DNA of 64,000 nt, taken from the NCBI RefSeq assembly GCF_050003625.1, contig NC_134398.1, positions 107,943,822 through 108,007,821 of the forward strand, given 5' to 3'. The DNA comes from Haematobia irritans (taxonomy: Eukaryota; Arthropoda; Insecta; Diptera; Muscidae). Of this stretch, positions 34,939 through 47,625 are shown one piece after another. The notes under the pieces were generated by a model. It had not been told where the DNA came from. It worked only from the letters and a program-made list of their open reading frames with translations, and did no database searches. How positions within the stretch are numbered: the stretch's first letter is position 1; each line of letters begins with the position of its first letter. Made by a program: the position numbers and the translations under genes.

Positions 34939-37806
34939 ATTGTCCGTGCTAAACTTGCGCTGTGTGGGTTGATAACCCGAATGAAAATTGTAATTTTCAT
35001 TCGGGTTATCAACCCACATTTTTCATTCGGGTTATCAACCCACACAGCGCAAGTTTAGCACGGACAACGAATCGTTTGTCGCTTTGTTATATACGGCCGC
35101 AAGATGGACTGTTTTTGTTTTATTTTTCTTTATAATTGCGCCTAACAAAGACTTTGACTAATAAGATATATGTGTCTCTTTAGGGCGGTTCAGACATCTT
35201 GCGGCCGTATACAACAAAACGACAAACGATTCATTGTCCATGCTAAACTTGCGCTGTGTGGGTTGATAACCCGAATGAAAATTACAATTCACAATTTTCA
35301 TGCGGGTTATCAACCCACACAGCGCAAGTTTAGCACGGACAATGAATCGTTTGTCGTTTTGTTGTATATGGCCGCAAGATGTCTGAACCGCCCTAAAGAG
35401 ACACATATATCTTATTAGTGAAAGTCGTTGTTAGGCGCAATTATAAAGAAAAATAAAACAAAAAAAAGTCCATCTTGCGGCCGTATACAACAAAAACAGT
35501 CCATCTTGCGGCCGTATACAACAAAGCGACAAACGATTCATTGTCCATGCTAAACTTGCGCTGTGTGGGTTGATAACCCGAATGAAAAATGTGGGTTGAC
35601 AACCCGATTGAAAATTACAATTTTCATTCGGGTTCTCAACACACACAGCGCAAGTTTAGCACGGACAATGAATCGTTTGTCGCTTTGTCGTATACGGCCG
35701 CAAGTGGTCTGAACCGCGCTAAAGAGACAAATATATCAAAGTCAAAGTCGTTGTTAGGCGCAATTATAAAGAAATATAAAACAAAAAAAGTCCATTTTGC
35801 GGCCGTATACAACAAAGCGACAAACGATTCGTTGTCCGTGCTAAACTTGCGCTGTGTGGGTTGATAACCCGAATGAAAAATGTGGGTTGATAACCCGAAT
35901 GAAAATAAGATATATGTGTCTCTTTAGGGCGGTTCAGACATCTTGCGGCCGTATACAACAAAACGACAAACGATTCATTGTCCATGCTAAACTTGCGCTG
36001 TGTGGGTTGATAACCCGCATGAAAATTGTGGGTTGATAACCCGAATGAAAATTACAATTTTCATTCGGGTTATCAACCCATACAGCGCAAGTTTAGCATG
36101 GACAATGAATCGTTTGTCGTTTTGTTGTATACGGCCGCAAGATGTCTGAACCGCCCTAAAGAGACACATATATCTTATCAGTCAAAGTCGTTGTTAGGCG
36201 CAATTATAAAGAAAAATAAAACAAAAAAGTCCATCTTGCGGCCGTATACAACAAAGCGACAAACGATTCATTGTCCATGCTAAACTTGCGCTGTGTGGGT
36301 TGATAACCCGAATGAAAATTACAATTGTCATTCGGGTTCTCAACCCACACAGCGCAAGTTTAGCACGGACAATGAATCGTTTGTCGCTTTGTCGTATACG
36401 GCCGCAAGTGGTCTGAACCGCGCTAAAGAGACATATAAATCTTATAAGTCAAAGTCGTTGTTAGGCGCAATTATAAAGAAACATAAAACAAAAAAATCCA
36501 TCTTGCGGCCGTATACAACAAAGCGACAAACGATTCGTTGTCCGTGCTAAACTTGCGCTGTGTGGCATATATAAAGAGACATATATATCTTATAAGTCAA
36601 AGTCGTTGTTAGGCGCAATTATAAAGAAAAATAAAACAAAAAAAGTCCATCTTGCGGCCGTATACAACAAAGCGACAAACGATTCGTTGTCCGTGCTAAA
36701 CTTGCCCTGTGTGGGTTGATAACCCGAATGAAAATTGTAATTTTCATTCGGGTTATCAACCCACACAGCGCAAGTTTAGCATGGACAATGAATCGTTTGT
36801 CGTTTTGTTGTATACGGCCGCAAGATATCTGAACCGCCCTAAAGAGACACATATATCTTATTTTCATTCGGGTTATCAACCCACATTTTTCATTCGGGTT
36901 ATCAACCCACACAGCGCAAGTTTAGCACGGACAACGAATCGTTTGTCGCTTTGTTGTATACGGCCGCAAGATGGACTTCTTTTTTTATTTTTCTTTATAA
37001 TTGCGCCTAACAACGACTTTGACTGAATAAAATTCTAATAAAAATAAAAAAAATCTAATAATAAAATTATCAAAATTACAATTTTCATTCGGGTTATCAA
37101 CCCACACAGCGCAAGTTTAGCACGGACAATGAATCGTTTGTCGCTTTGTCGTATACGGCCGCAATGAAAATTGTAATTTTCATTCGGGTTATCAACCCAC
37201 AATTTTCATGCGGGTTATCAACCCACACAGCGCAAGTTTAGCATGGACAATGAATCGTTTGTCGTTTTGTTGTATACGGCCGCAAGATGTCTGAACCGCC
37301 CTAAAGAGACACATATATCTTATTTTCATTCGGGTTATCAACCCACACAGCGCAAGTTTAGCACTGACAACGAATCGTTTGTCGCTTTGTTGTATACGGC
37401 CGCAAGATGGACTTCTTTTTTATTTTTCTTTATAATTGCGCCTAACAACGACTTTGACTGAATAAAATTCTAATAAAAATAAAAAAAATCTAATAATAAA
37501 ATTTTCAAAATTACAATTTTCATTCGGGTTATCAACCCACACAGCGCAAGTTTAGCACGGACAATGAATCGTTTGTCGCTTTGTCGTATACGGCCGCAAT
37601 GAAAATTGTAATTTTCATTCGGGTTATCAACCCACAATTTTCATGCGGGTTATCAACCCACACAGCGCAAGTTTAGCATGGACAATGAATCGTTTGTCGT
37701 TTTGTTGTATACGGCCGCAAGATGTCTGAACCGCCCTAAAGAGACACATATATCTTATTAGTCAAAGTCGTTGTTAGGCGCAATTATAAAGAAAAATAAA
37801 ACAAAA
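34939..37806. repeat. Foldback array segment, unit 2 of the ~4.3-kb repeat
   Basis: Matches 30600-33761 but is 294 bp shorter. The missing piece (about 32383-32677 of unit 1) lies between two identical palindrome centres, and the join is near 36721-36748, as expected of recombination between repeats. The module at 35330-35395 is a hybrid, with a beta-type CACGGACAATG joined to an alpha-type end. Confidence 0.9.
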
Positions 37807-38983
37807 CCAGTAAGGAAAGTCTAAAGTCGGGCGGGGCCGACTATATTATACCCTGCACCACATTGTAGATCTAAATTTTCGATACCATATCACATCCGTC
37901 AAATGTGTTTGGGGCTATATATAAAGGTTTGTCCCAAATACATACATTTAAATATCACTCGATCTGGAAGAATTTGATAGACTTCTACAAACTCTATAGA
38001 CCCAAAATTTAAGACGGCTAATGCACTAGGGTGGAACACAATGTTAGTAAAAAAATATGGGAAACATTTAAATCTGAAGCAATTTTAAGGAAACTTTGCA
38101 GCAGTTTATTTAGGATTTATCGCTCGATATATATGTATTAGAAGTTTAGGAAAATTAGAGTCATTTTTACAAGTTTGCGACTAAGCAGTGGCGATTTTAC
38201 AAGGAAATTGTTGGTATTTTGACCATTTTTGTCGAAATCAGAAAAACATATATATGGAAGATATATCTAAATCTGAACCGATTTCAATTAAATTTGGCAC
38301 GCATAACAACAATGCTAATTATACTCTCTGTACAAAATTTCAACTAAATCGGAGTTAAAAATTGGCCTCTGTGGTCATATGAGTGTAAATCGGGCGAAAG
38401 CTATATATGGGAGATATATCTAAATCTGAACCGATTTCAACCAAATTTGGCACGCATAGCTACAATGCTAATTCTACTCCCTTTGCAAAATTTCAACTAA
38501 ATCGGAGCAAAAAATTGGCCTCTGTGGTCATATGAGTGCAAATCGGGGGAAAGTTATATATGGGAGATATATCCAAATCTGAACCGATTTCAACCAAATT
38601 TAGCACGCATAGTTTCAATGCTAATTCTACTCCCTGTGCAAAATTTCAACCAAATCGGAGTTAAAAAATTGGCCTCTTTGGGCAAATGAGTGTAAATCGG
38701 GCGAAAGCTATATATGAGAGCTATATCTAAATCTGAACCGATTTGGCTGGTATTTTGCAAGTTTTTCGAGACCCATAAAATATTCGGATGTACGGAATTT
38801 GAGGAAGATCGGTTGATATACACGCCAATTATGACCAGATCGGCGAAAAATATATATGGCAGCTATATCTAAATCTGAACCGATTTTTTCCAAAATCAAT
38901 AGGGATCGTCTTTGAGCCGAAACAGGACCCTATACCAAATTTTAGGACAATCGGACTAAAACTGCGAGCTGTACTTTGCACAC
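37807..38983 (+). mobile_element. INE-1-like element E1, copy 4
   Basis: Counterpart of copy 1 in the ~13.5-kb duplication. Like copy 1, it continues into an E3-type tail after CTTTGCACAC. Confidence 0.78.
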
Positions 38984-39400
38984 TGAATTATATACGTATT
39001 TAATCGGCCTTTTTTTTGTTTAATATATACCCCTTATGGACTAACTTACAATTTAGAAGACAGTGTTAAAAAGTTTTACGATACCTTGCCATCGGCAAGT
39101 GTTATCGCAACCCAAGTAATTCGATTGTGGATGACAGCATTTAGTAGAAGTCAAACTGTCAAACTGAATTATATACGTATTTAATCGGCCTTTTTTTTGT
39201 TTAATATATACCCCTTATGGACTAACTTACAATTTAGAAGACAGTGTTAAAAAGTTTTACGATACCTTGCCATCGGCAAGTGTTATCGCAACCCAAGTAA
39301 TTCGATTGTGGATGACAGCATTTAGTAGAAGTTCCTACGCAATCCATGGTGGAGGGTACATAAGATTCGGCCTGGCCGAACTTACGGCCGTATATACTTG
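38984..39400 (+). mobile_element. E3-type INE-1-like end, copy 2
   Basis: Same chimeric tail as 25481-25897, including the 181-bp internal tandem duplication, and ending in GGCCTGGCCGAACTTACGGC and TATATACTTG. Confidence 0.7.
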
Positions 39401-40098
39401 TTTTTTTTTTTTTCTTATAAACACAAATAGACACTTGTGAACATATATTTTTATATAAATCTAATAATAAAAGTTTCAATTGGCTCCGATTCACCAAAAC
39501 CGGAGATGGACTTTTTTTGTTTTTTTTTCCTTATAATTGTGTCTAACAACGACTTTGACTAATAAGATATATGTGTCTCTACTTATTTGTCTTGCCTTGC
39601 CAAACGATTTTGTCACAGTACACTGTAACATAAATTTCAGAGGAGCTTACAATTTTCATTCGGGTTATCAACCCAGACAGCGCAAATTTAGCACGTTTGT
39701 CGCTTTGTCGTAAACGGCCGTAATGCGCTTTACAGACTATCAGTTATTCCGGACGGAATGTCGGTGTTTGTAAAGAATCTTACAGTGTGCCGGATCGATA
39801 CGACTTGTCGGCGATGACTAAATAATCGGTAAATGTGTTATCGATCCCATAAACATGCAGCAGTATCGATTACTCCTTCGGACTTAACATATAGTGTGCA
39901 CAATATATGGGATATGTTCGACACGAGCACAGTCGTCCGGAATAACTGATAGTCTGTAAAGCGCATAAGTGGTCTTTAGTGCGGTTCAGACCATTTGCGG
40001 CTGTATACGAAAAAGAGACAAACGATTGACCGTGCTAAACTTGCGCTGTGTGCTTTGATAAGCCGAATGAAAATTGTAAGCTCCACTGAAATTTATGA
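39401..40098. repeat. Diverged array modules and solo foldback unit, copy 2
   Basis: Duplicate of 25909-26354. The solo foldback unit spans 39629-40096 and is split by a 242-bp MITE, absent from copy 1. Confidence 0.75.
39724..39965. mobile_element. Harbinger-like MITE, 242 bp, TAA duplication
   Basis: The terminal inverted repeats begin TGCGCTTTACAGACTATCAG and are perfect for about 33 bp. TAA flanks both sides (39721-39723, 39966-39968), and the unoccupied site with a single TAA is present at 26222-26224 in the duplicated copy. A 3-bp TWA duplication is typical of the PIF/Harbinger superfamily. No transposase frame. Because the empty site is in the paralogous segment, insertion postdates the 13.5-kb duplication. 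Confidence 0.85.
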
Positions 40099-40365
40099 TC
40101 CTTTACGATCCTACCCGCATCGGACCAAAAGCTGCTGCAAAAAGAGGAAGCTACACCTGCTGCGTTGAACGTAGGCCCAAAGAAGCTATCCCTCGAAAAT
40201 TATTTGAAAAGGCAACAGCGAGCAGTAGAAGAGAAATTAACCCGTATACCACCGACACAAAAACCAAAACATAGAAGAGGCGCACGAATTGTGCGTTTGC
40301 GTCGAGAGCTGCCTTCCTTGAAGGAAATAGTTAATGCTGATCCACCACCGTCTTGGTATATATAA
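40099..40365 (+). pseudogene. Unidentified coding-like fragment, copy 2
   Basis: Same 88-codon open frame as at 26355-26621, again ended by a TAA formed at the mariner junction. It adds no independent support, since it lies in the same duplicated block. Confidence 0.35.
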
Positions 40366-41296
40366 AGGGTGATTCTTTTGAGGTTAGGATTTTCATGCAT
40401 TAGTATTTGACAGATCACGTGGGATTTCAGACATGGGTCAAAGAGAAAGATGCTCAGTATGCTTTGACATTTCATCATGAATAGACTTACTAACGAGCCA
40501 CAACGTCGAATTTTCAGTGAATGGGCCCTAGAAAAGTTGGCAGAAAATCCGCTTTTTTATCGACAAATTTTGTTCAGCGATGAGGCTCATTTCTGGTTGA
40601 ATGGCTACGTAAATAAGCAAAATTGCCGCATTTGGAGTGAAGAGCAACCAGAAGCCGTTCAAGAACTGCCCATGCATCCCGAAAAATGCACTGTTTGGTG
40701 TGGTTTGTACGCTGGTGGAATCATTGGACCGTATTTTTTCAAAGATGCTGTTGGACGCAACGTTACGGTGAATGGCGATCGCTATCGTTCGATGCTAACA
40801 AACTTTTTGTTGCCAAAAATGGAAGAACTGAACTTGGTTGACATGTGGTTTCAACAAGATGGCGCTACATGCCACACAGCTCGCGATTCTATGGCCATTT
40901 TGAGGGAAAACTTCGGAGAACAATTCATCTCAAGAAATGGACCGGTAAGTTGGCCACCAAGATCATGCGATTTGACGCCTTTAGACTATTTATTGTGGGG
41001 CTACGTCAAGTCTAAAGTCTACAGAAATAAGCCAGCAACTATTCCAGCTTTGGAAGACAACATTTCCGAAGAAATTCGGGCTATTCCGGCCGGAATGCTC
41101 GAAAAAGTTGCCCAAAATTGGACTTTCCGAATGGACCACCTAAGACGCAGCCGCGGTCAACATTTAAATGAAATTATCTTCAAAAAGTAAATGTCATGGA
41201 CTAATCTAACGTTTCAAATAAAGAACCGATGAGATTTTGCAAATTTTATGCGTTTTTTTTTTTTTAAAGTTATCAAGCTCTTAACAAATCACCCTT
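40365..41296 (+). mobile_element. DD41D (rosa-like) mariner, internally deleted, copy 2
   Basis: 932 bp with TA on both sides and the same flanks as copy 1, so it arrived here by segmental duplication, not by a new insertion. It is one base shorter than copy 1 in the T-rich 3' region. Confidence 0.9.
40477..41190 (+). CDS. DD41D mariner transposase lacking the DNA-binding domain (copy 2)
   Basis: 237 residues with the same in-frame deletion after MNRLTNE and the same Asp35, Asp128 and Asp170. Differences from copy 1 are Tyr103 for Cys, Leu172 for Phe right after the third catalytic Asp-Tyr (LDYLLWG), and PAGMLEK for PAEMLEK. The Leu172 change lies next to the active site. No stop or frameshift. 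The DNA-cleaving fold is complete but end recognition is missing, so independent activity is unlikely. Confidence 0.85.
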   Translation: MNRLTNEPQRRIFSEWALEKLAENPLFYRQILFSDEAHFWLNGYVNKQNCRIWSEEQPEAVQELPMHPEKCTVWCGLYAGGIIGPYFFKDAVGRNVTVNGDRYRSMLTNFLLPKMEELNLVDMWFQQDGATCHTARDSMAILRENFGEQFISRNGPVSWPPRSCDLTPLDYLLWGYVKSKVYRNKPATIPALEDNISEEIRAIPAGMLEKVAQNWTFRMDHLRRSRGQHLNEIIFKK

Positions 41297-43215
41297 TATA
41301 TCTTATTAGTCAAAGTCGTTGTTAGGCGCAATTATAAAGAAAAATAAAACAAAAAAAGTCCATCTTGCGGCCGTATACAACAAAGCGACAAACGATTCAT
41401 TGTCCGTGCTAAACTTGCGCTGTGTGGGTTGATAACCCGAATGAAAATTGTAATTTTCATTCGGGTTATCAACCCACATTTTTCATTCGGGTTATCAACC
41501 CACACAGCGCAAGTTTAGCACGGACAACGAATCGTTTGTCGCTTTGTTGTATACGGCCGCAAGATGGACTGTTTTTGTTTTATTTTTCTTTATAATTGCG
41601 CATAACAAAGACTTTGACTAATAAGATATATGTGTCTCTTTAGGGCGGTTCAGACATCTTGCGGCCGTATACAACAAAACGACAAACGATTCATTGTCCA
41701 TGCTAAACTTGCGCTGTGTGGGTTGATAACCCGAATGAAAATTACAATTCACAATTTTCATGCGGGTTATCAACCCACACAGCGCAAGTTTAGCATGTAC
41801 AATGAATCGTTTGTCGTTTTGTTGTATATGGCCGCAAGATGTCTGAACCGCCCTAAAGAGACACATATATCTTATTAGTGAAAGTCGTTGTTAGGCGCAA
41901 TTATAAAAAAAAAAAAACAAAAAAAGTCCATCTCCGGTTTTGGTGAATCAGAGCCAATTGAAAATTTTATTATTAGATTTTTTTATTTTTATTAGAATTT
42001 GACAACCCGATTGAAAATTACAATTTTCATTCGGGTTCTCAACCCACACAGCGCAAGTTTAGCACGGACAATGAATCGTTTGTCGCTTTGTCGTATACGG
42101 CCGCAAGTGGTCTGAACCGCGCTAAAGAGACATATATATCTTATAAGTCAAAGTCGTTGTTAGCCGCAAGTATAAAGAAAAATAAAACAAAAAAAGTCCA
42201 TCTTGCGGCCGTATACAACAAAGCGACAAATGATTCGTTGTCCGTGCTAAACTTGCCCTGTGTGGGTTGATAACCCGAATGAAAATTGTAATTTTCATTC
42301 AGATTATCAACCCACATTTTTCATTCGGGTTATCAACCCACACAGCGCAAGTTTAGCATGGACAATGAATCGTTTGTCGCTTTGTTGTATACGGCCGCAA
42401 GATGGACTTTTTTTGTTTTATTTTTCTTTATAATTGCGCCTAACAACGACTTTGACTAATAAGATATATGTGTCTCTTCAGGGCGGTTCAGACATCTTGC
42501 GGCCGTATACAACAAAACGACAAACGATTCATTGTCCATGCTAAACGTGCGCTGTATGGGTTGATAACCCGAATGAAAATTGTAATTTTCAATCGGGTTA
42601 TCAACCCACAATTTTCATGCGGGTTATCAACCCACACAGCGCAAGTTTAGCATGGACAATGAATCGTTTGTCGTTTTGTTGTATACGGCCGCAAGATGTC
42701 TGAACCGCCCTAAAGAGACACATATATCTTATTTTCATTCGGGTTATCAACCCACACAGCGCAAGTTTAGCACGGACAACGAATCGTTTGTCGCTTTGTT
42801 GTATACGGCCGCAAGATGGACTTCTTTTTTATTTTTCTTTATAATTGCGCCTAACAACGACTTTGACTGAATAAAATTCTAATAAAAATAAAAAAAATCT
42901 AATAATAAAATTTTCAAAATTACAATTTTCATTCGGGTTATCAACCCACACAGCGCAAGTTTAGCACGGACAATGAATCGTTTGTCGCTTTGTCGTATAC
43001 GGCCGCAATGAAAATTGTAATTTTCATTCGGGTTATCAACCCACAATTTTCATGCGGGTTATCAACCCACACAGCGCAAGTTTAGCATGGACAATGAATC
43101 GTTTGTCGTTTTGTTGTATACGGCCGCAAGATGTCTGAACCGCCCTAAAGAGACACATATATCTTATTAGTCAAAGTCGTTGTTAGGCGCAATTATAAAG
43201 AAAAATAACACAAAA
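41297..43215. repeat. Foldback array segment between mariner copy 2 and E1 copy 5
   Basis: Counterpart of 27554-29422, with the 50-bp stretch retained at about 42172-42222. From about 42627 onward it forms the outer left arm of the 5.6-kb palindrome. Confidence 0.9.
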
Positions 43216-44392
43216 CCAGTAAGGAAAGTCTAAAGTCGGGCGGGGCCGACTATATTATACCCTGCACCACATTGTAGATCTAAATTTTCGATACCATATC
43301 ACATCCGTCAAATGTGTTTGGGGCTATATATAAAGGTTTGTCCCAAATACATACATTTAAATATCACTCGATCTGGAAGAATTTGATAGACTTCTACAAA
43401 CTCTATAGACCCAAAATTTAAGACGGCTAATGCACTAGGGTGGAACACAATGTTAGTAAAAAAATATGGGAAACATTTAAATCTGAAGCAATTTTAAGGA
43501 AACTTTGCAGCAGTTTATTTAGGATTTATCGCTCGATATATATGTATTAGAAGTTTAGGAAAATTAGAGTCATTTTTACAAGTTTGCGACTAAGCAGTGG
43601 CGATTTTACAAGGAAATTGTTGGTATTTTGACCATTTTTGTCGAAATCAGAAAAACATATATATGGAAGATATATCTAAATCTGAACCGATTTCAACTAA
43701 ATTTGGCACGCATAACAACAATGCTAATTATACTCTCTGTGCAAAATTTCAACTAAATCGGAGTTAAAAATTGGCCTCTGTGGTCATATGAGTGTAAATC
43801 GGGCGAAAGCTATATATGGGAGATATATCTAAATCTGAACCGATTTCAACCAAATTTGGCACGCATAGCTACAATGCTAATTCTACTCCCTTTGCAAAAT
43901 TTCAACTAAATCGGAGCAAAAATTTGGCCTCTGTGGTCATATGAGTGCAAATCGGGGGAAAGTTATATATGGGAGATATATCCAAATCTGAACCGATTTC
44001 AACCAAATTTAGCACGCATAGTTTCAATGCTAATTCTACTCCCTGTGCAAAATTTCAACCAAATCGGAGTTAAAAAATTGGCCTCTTTGGGCAAATGAGT
44101 GTAAATCGGGCGAAAGCTATATATGAGAGCTATATCTAAATCTGAACCGATTTGGCTGGTATTTTGCAAGTTTTTCGAGACCCATAAAATATTCGGATGT
44201 ACGGAATTTGAGGAAGATCGGTTGATATACACGCCAATTATGACCAGATCGGCGAAAAATATATATGGCAGCTATATCTAAATCTGAACCGATTTTTTCC
44301 AAAATCAATAGGGATCGTCTTTGAGCCGAAACAGGACCCTATACCAAATTTTAGGACAATCGGACTAAAACTGCGAGCTGTACTTTGCACAC
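43216..44392 (+). mobile_element. INE-1-like element E1, copy 5 (left palindrome arm)
   Basis: Same truncated 3' junction as copy 2. The left flank AATAACACAAAACCAGT carries a C also found at copy 2 (29416) and, mirrored, at copy 6. Confidence 0.8.
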
Positions 44393-46448
44393 ATTGTCCG
44401 TGCTAAACTTGCGCTGTGTGGGTTGATAACCCGAATGAAAATTGTAATTTTCATTCGGGTTATCAACCCACATTTTTCATTCGGGTTATCAACCCACACA
44501 GCGCAAGTTTAGCACGGACAACGAATCGTTTGTCGCTTTGTTATATACGGCCGCAAGATGGACTGTTTTTGTTTTATTTTTCTTTATAATTGCGCCTAAC
44601 AAAGACTTTGACTAATAAGATATATGTGTCTCTTTAGGGCGGTTCAGACATCTTGCGGCCGTATACAACAAAACGACAAACGATTCATTGTCCATGCTAA
44701 ACTTGCGCTGTGTGGGTTGATAACCCGAATGAAAATTACAATTCACAATTTTCATGCGGGTTATCAACCCACACAGCGCAAGTTTAGCACGGACAATGAA
44801 TCGTTTGTCGCTTTGTCGTATACGGCCGCAAGTGGTCTGAACCACGCTAAAGAGACATATATATCTTATAAGTCAAAGTCGTTGTTAGGCGCAATTATAA
44901 AGAAAAATAAAACAAAAAAAGTCCATCTTGCGGCCGTATACAACAAAAACAGTCCATCTTGCGGCCGTATACAACAAAGCGACAAACGATTCATTGTCCA
45001 TGCTAAACTTGCGCTGTGTGGGTTGATAACCCGAATGAAAAATGTGGGTGACAACCCGATTGAAAATTACAATTTTCATTCGGGTTCTCAACACACACAG
45101 CGCAAGTTTAGCACGGACAATGAATCGTTTGTCGCTTTGTCGTATACGGCCGCAAGTGGTCTGAACCGCGCTAAAGAGACAAATATATCAAAGTCAAAGT
45201 CGTTGTTAGGCGCAATTATAAAGAAATATAAAACAAAAAAAGTCCATTTTGCGGCCGTATACAACAAAGCGACAAACGATTCGTTGTCCGTGCTAAACTT
45301 GCGCTGTGTGGGTTGATAACCCGAATGAAAAATGTGGGTTGATAACCCGAATGAAAATAAGATATATGTGTCTCTTTAGGGCGGTTCAGACATCTTGCGG
45401 CCGTATACAACAAAACGACAAACGATTCATTGTCCATGCTAAACTTGCGCTGTGTGGGTTGATAACCCGCATGAAAATTGTGGGTTGATAACCCGAATGA
45501 AAATTACAATTTTCATTCGGGTTATCAACCCATACAGCGCAAGTTTAGCATGGACAATGAATCGTTTGTCGCTTTGTTGTATACGGCCGCAAAATGGACT
45601 TTTTTTGTTTTATATTTCTTTATAATTGCGCCTAACAACGACTTTGACTTTGATATATTTGTCTCTTTAGCGCGGTTCAGACCACTTGCGGCCGTATACG
45701 ACAAAGCGACAAACGATTCATTGTCCGTGCTAAACTTGCGCTGTGTGTGTTGAGAACCCGAATGAAAATTGTAATTTTCAATCGGGTTGTCACCCACATT
45801 TTTCATTCGGGTTATCAACCCACACAGCGCAAGTTTAGCATGGACAATGAATCGTTTGTCGCTTTGTTGTATACGGCCGCAAGATGGACTGTTTTTGTTG
45901 TATACGGCCGCAAGATGGACTTTTTTTGTTTTATTTTTCTTTATAATTGCGCCTAACAACGACTTTGACTTATAAGATATATATGTCTCTTTAGCGTGGT
46001 TCAGACCACTTGCGGCCGTATACGACAAAGCGACAAACGATTCATTGTCCGTGCTAAACTTGCGCTGTGTGGGTTGATAACCCGCATGAAAATTGTGAAT
46101 TGTAATTTTCATTCGGGTTATCAACCCACACAGCGCAAGTTTAGCATGGACAATGAATCGTTTGTCGTTTTGTTGTATACGGCCGCAAGATGTCTGAACC
46201 GCCCTAAAGAGACACATATATCTTATTAGTCAAAGTCTTTGTTAGGCGCAATTATAAAGAAAAATAAAACAAAAACAGTCCATCTTGCGGCCGTATATAA
46301 CAAAGCGACAAACGATTCGTTGTCCGTGCTAAACTTGCGCTGTGTGGGTTGATAACCCGAATGAAAAATGTGGGTTGATAACCCGAATGAAAATTACAAT
46401 TTTCATTCGGGTTATCAACCCACACAGCGCAAGTTTAGCACGGACAAT
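44393..46448. repeat. Foldback array at the heart of the 5.6-kb palindrome
   Basis: Contains the spacer 45332-45509 and inner arms. Two mirrored 230-codon frames (44624-45316 plus, 45525-46217 minus) are continuous only because the modules lack stops. They encode the same reiterated repeat text and are not genes. Confidence 0.9.
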
Positions 46449-47625
46449 GTGTGCAAAGTACAGCTCGCAGTTTTAGTCCGATTGTCCTAAAATTTGGTAT
46501 AGGGTCCTGTTTCGGCTCAAAGACGATCCCTATTGATTTTGGAAAAAATCGGTTCAGATTTAGATATAGCTGCCATATATATTTTTCGCCGATCTGGTCA
46601 TAATTGGCGTGTATATCAAACGATCTTCCTCAAAATCCGTACATCCGAATATTTTATGGGTCTCGAAAATCTTGCAAAATACCAGCCAAATCGGTTCAGA
46701 TTTAGATATAGCTCTCATATATAGCTTTCGCCCGATTTACACTCATTTGCCCAAAGAGGCCAATTTTTTAACTCCGATTTGGTTGAAATTTTGCACAGGG
46801 AGTAGAATTAGCATTGAAACTATGCGTGCTAAATTTGGTTGAAATCGGTTCAGATTTGGATATATCTCCCATATATAACTTTCCCCCGATTTGCACTCAT
46901 ATGACCACAGAGGCCAAATTTTTGCTCCGATTTAGTTGAAATTTTGCAAAGGGAGTAGAATTAGCATTGTAGCTATGCGTGCCAAATTTGGTTGAAATCG
47001 GTTCAGATTTAGATATATCTCCCATATATAGCTTTCGCCCGATTTACACTCATATGACCACAGAGGCCAATTTTTAACTCCGATTTAGTTGAAATTTTGC
47101 ACAGAGAGTATAATTAGCATTGTTGTTATGCGTGCCAAATTTAGTTGAAATCGGTTCAGATTTAGATATATCTTCCATATATATGTTTTTCTGATTTCGA
47201 CAAAAATGGTCAAAATACCAACAATTTCCTTGTAAAATCGCCACTGCTTAGTCGCAAACTTGTAAAAATGACTCTAATTTTCCTAAACTTCTAATACATA
47301 TATATCGAGCGATAAATCCTAAATAAACTGCTGCAAAGTTTCCTTAAAATTGCTTCAGATTTAAATGTTTCCCATATTTTTTTACTAACATTGTGTTCCA
47401 CCCTAGTGCATTAGCCGTCTTAAATTTTGGGTCTATAGAGTTTGTAGAAGTCTATCAAATTCTTCCAGATCGAGTGATATTTAAATGTATGTATTTGGGA
47501 CAAACCTTTATATATAGCCCCAAACACATTTGACGGATGTGATATGGTATCGAAAATTTAGATCTACAATGTGGTGCAGGGTATAATATAGTCGGCCCCG
47601 CCCGACTTTAGACTTTCCTTACTGG
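46449..47625 (-). mobile_element. INE-1-like element E1, copy 6 (right palindrome arm)
   Basis: Reverse-oriented mirror of copy 5 with a handful of substitutions. Confidence 0.8.

Noticed and set aside
44624..46217. Two mirrored 230-codon open frames
   Set aside because: They translate array modules and linkers, appear as reverse complements in the palindrome arms, and repeat the same short peptide blocks. The modules simply lack stops in several frames.
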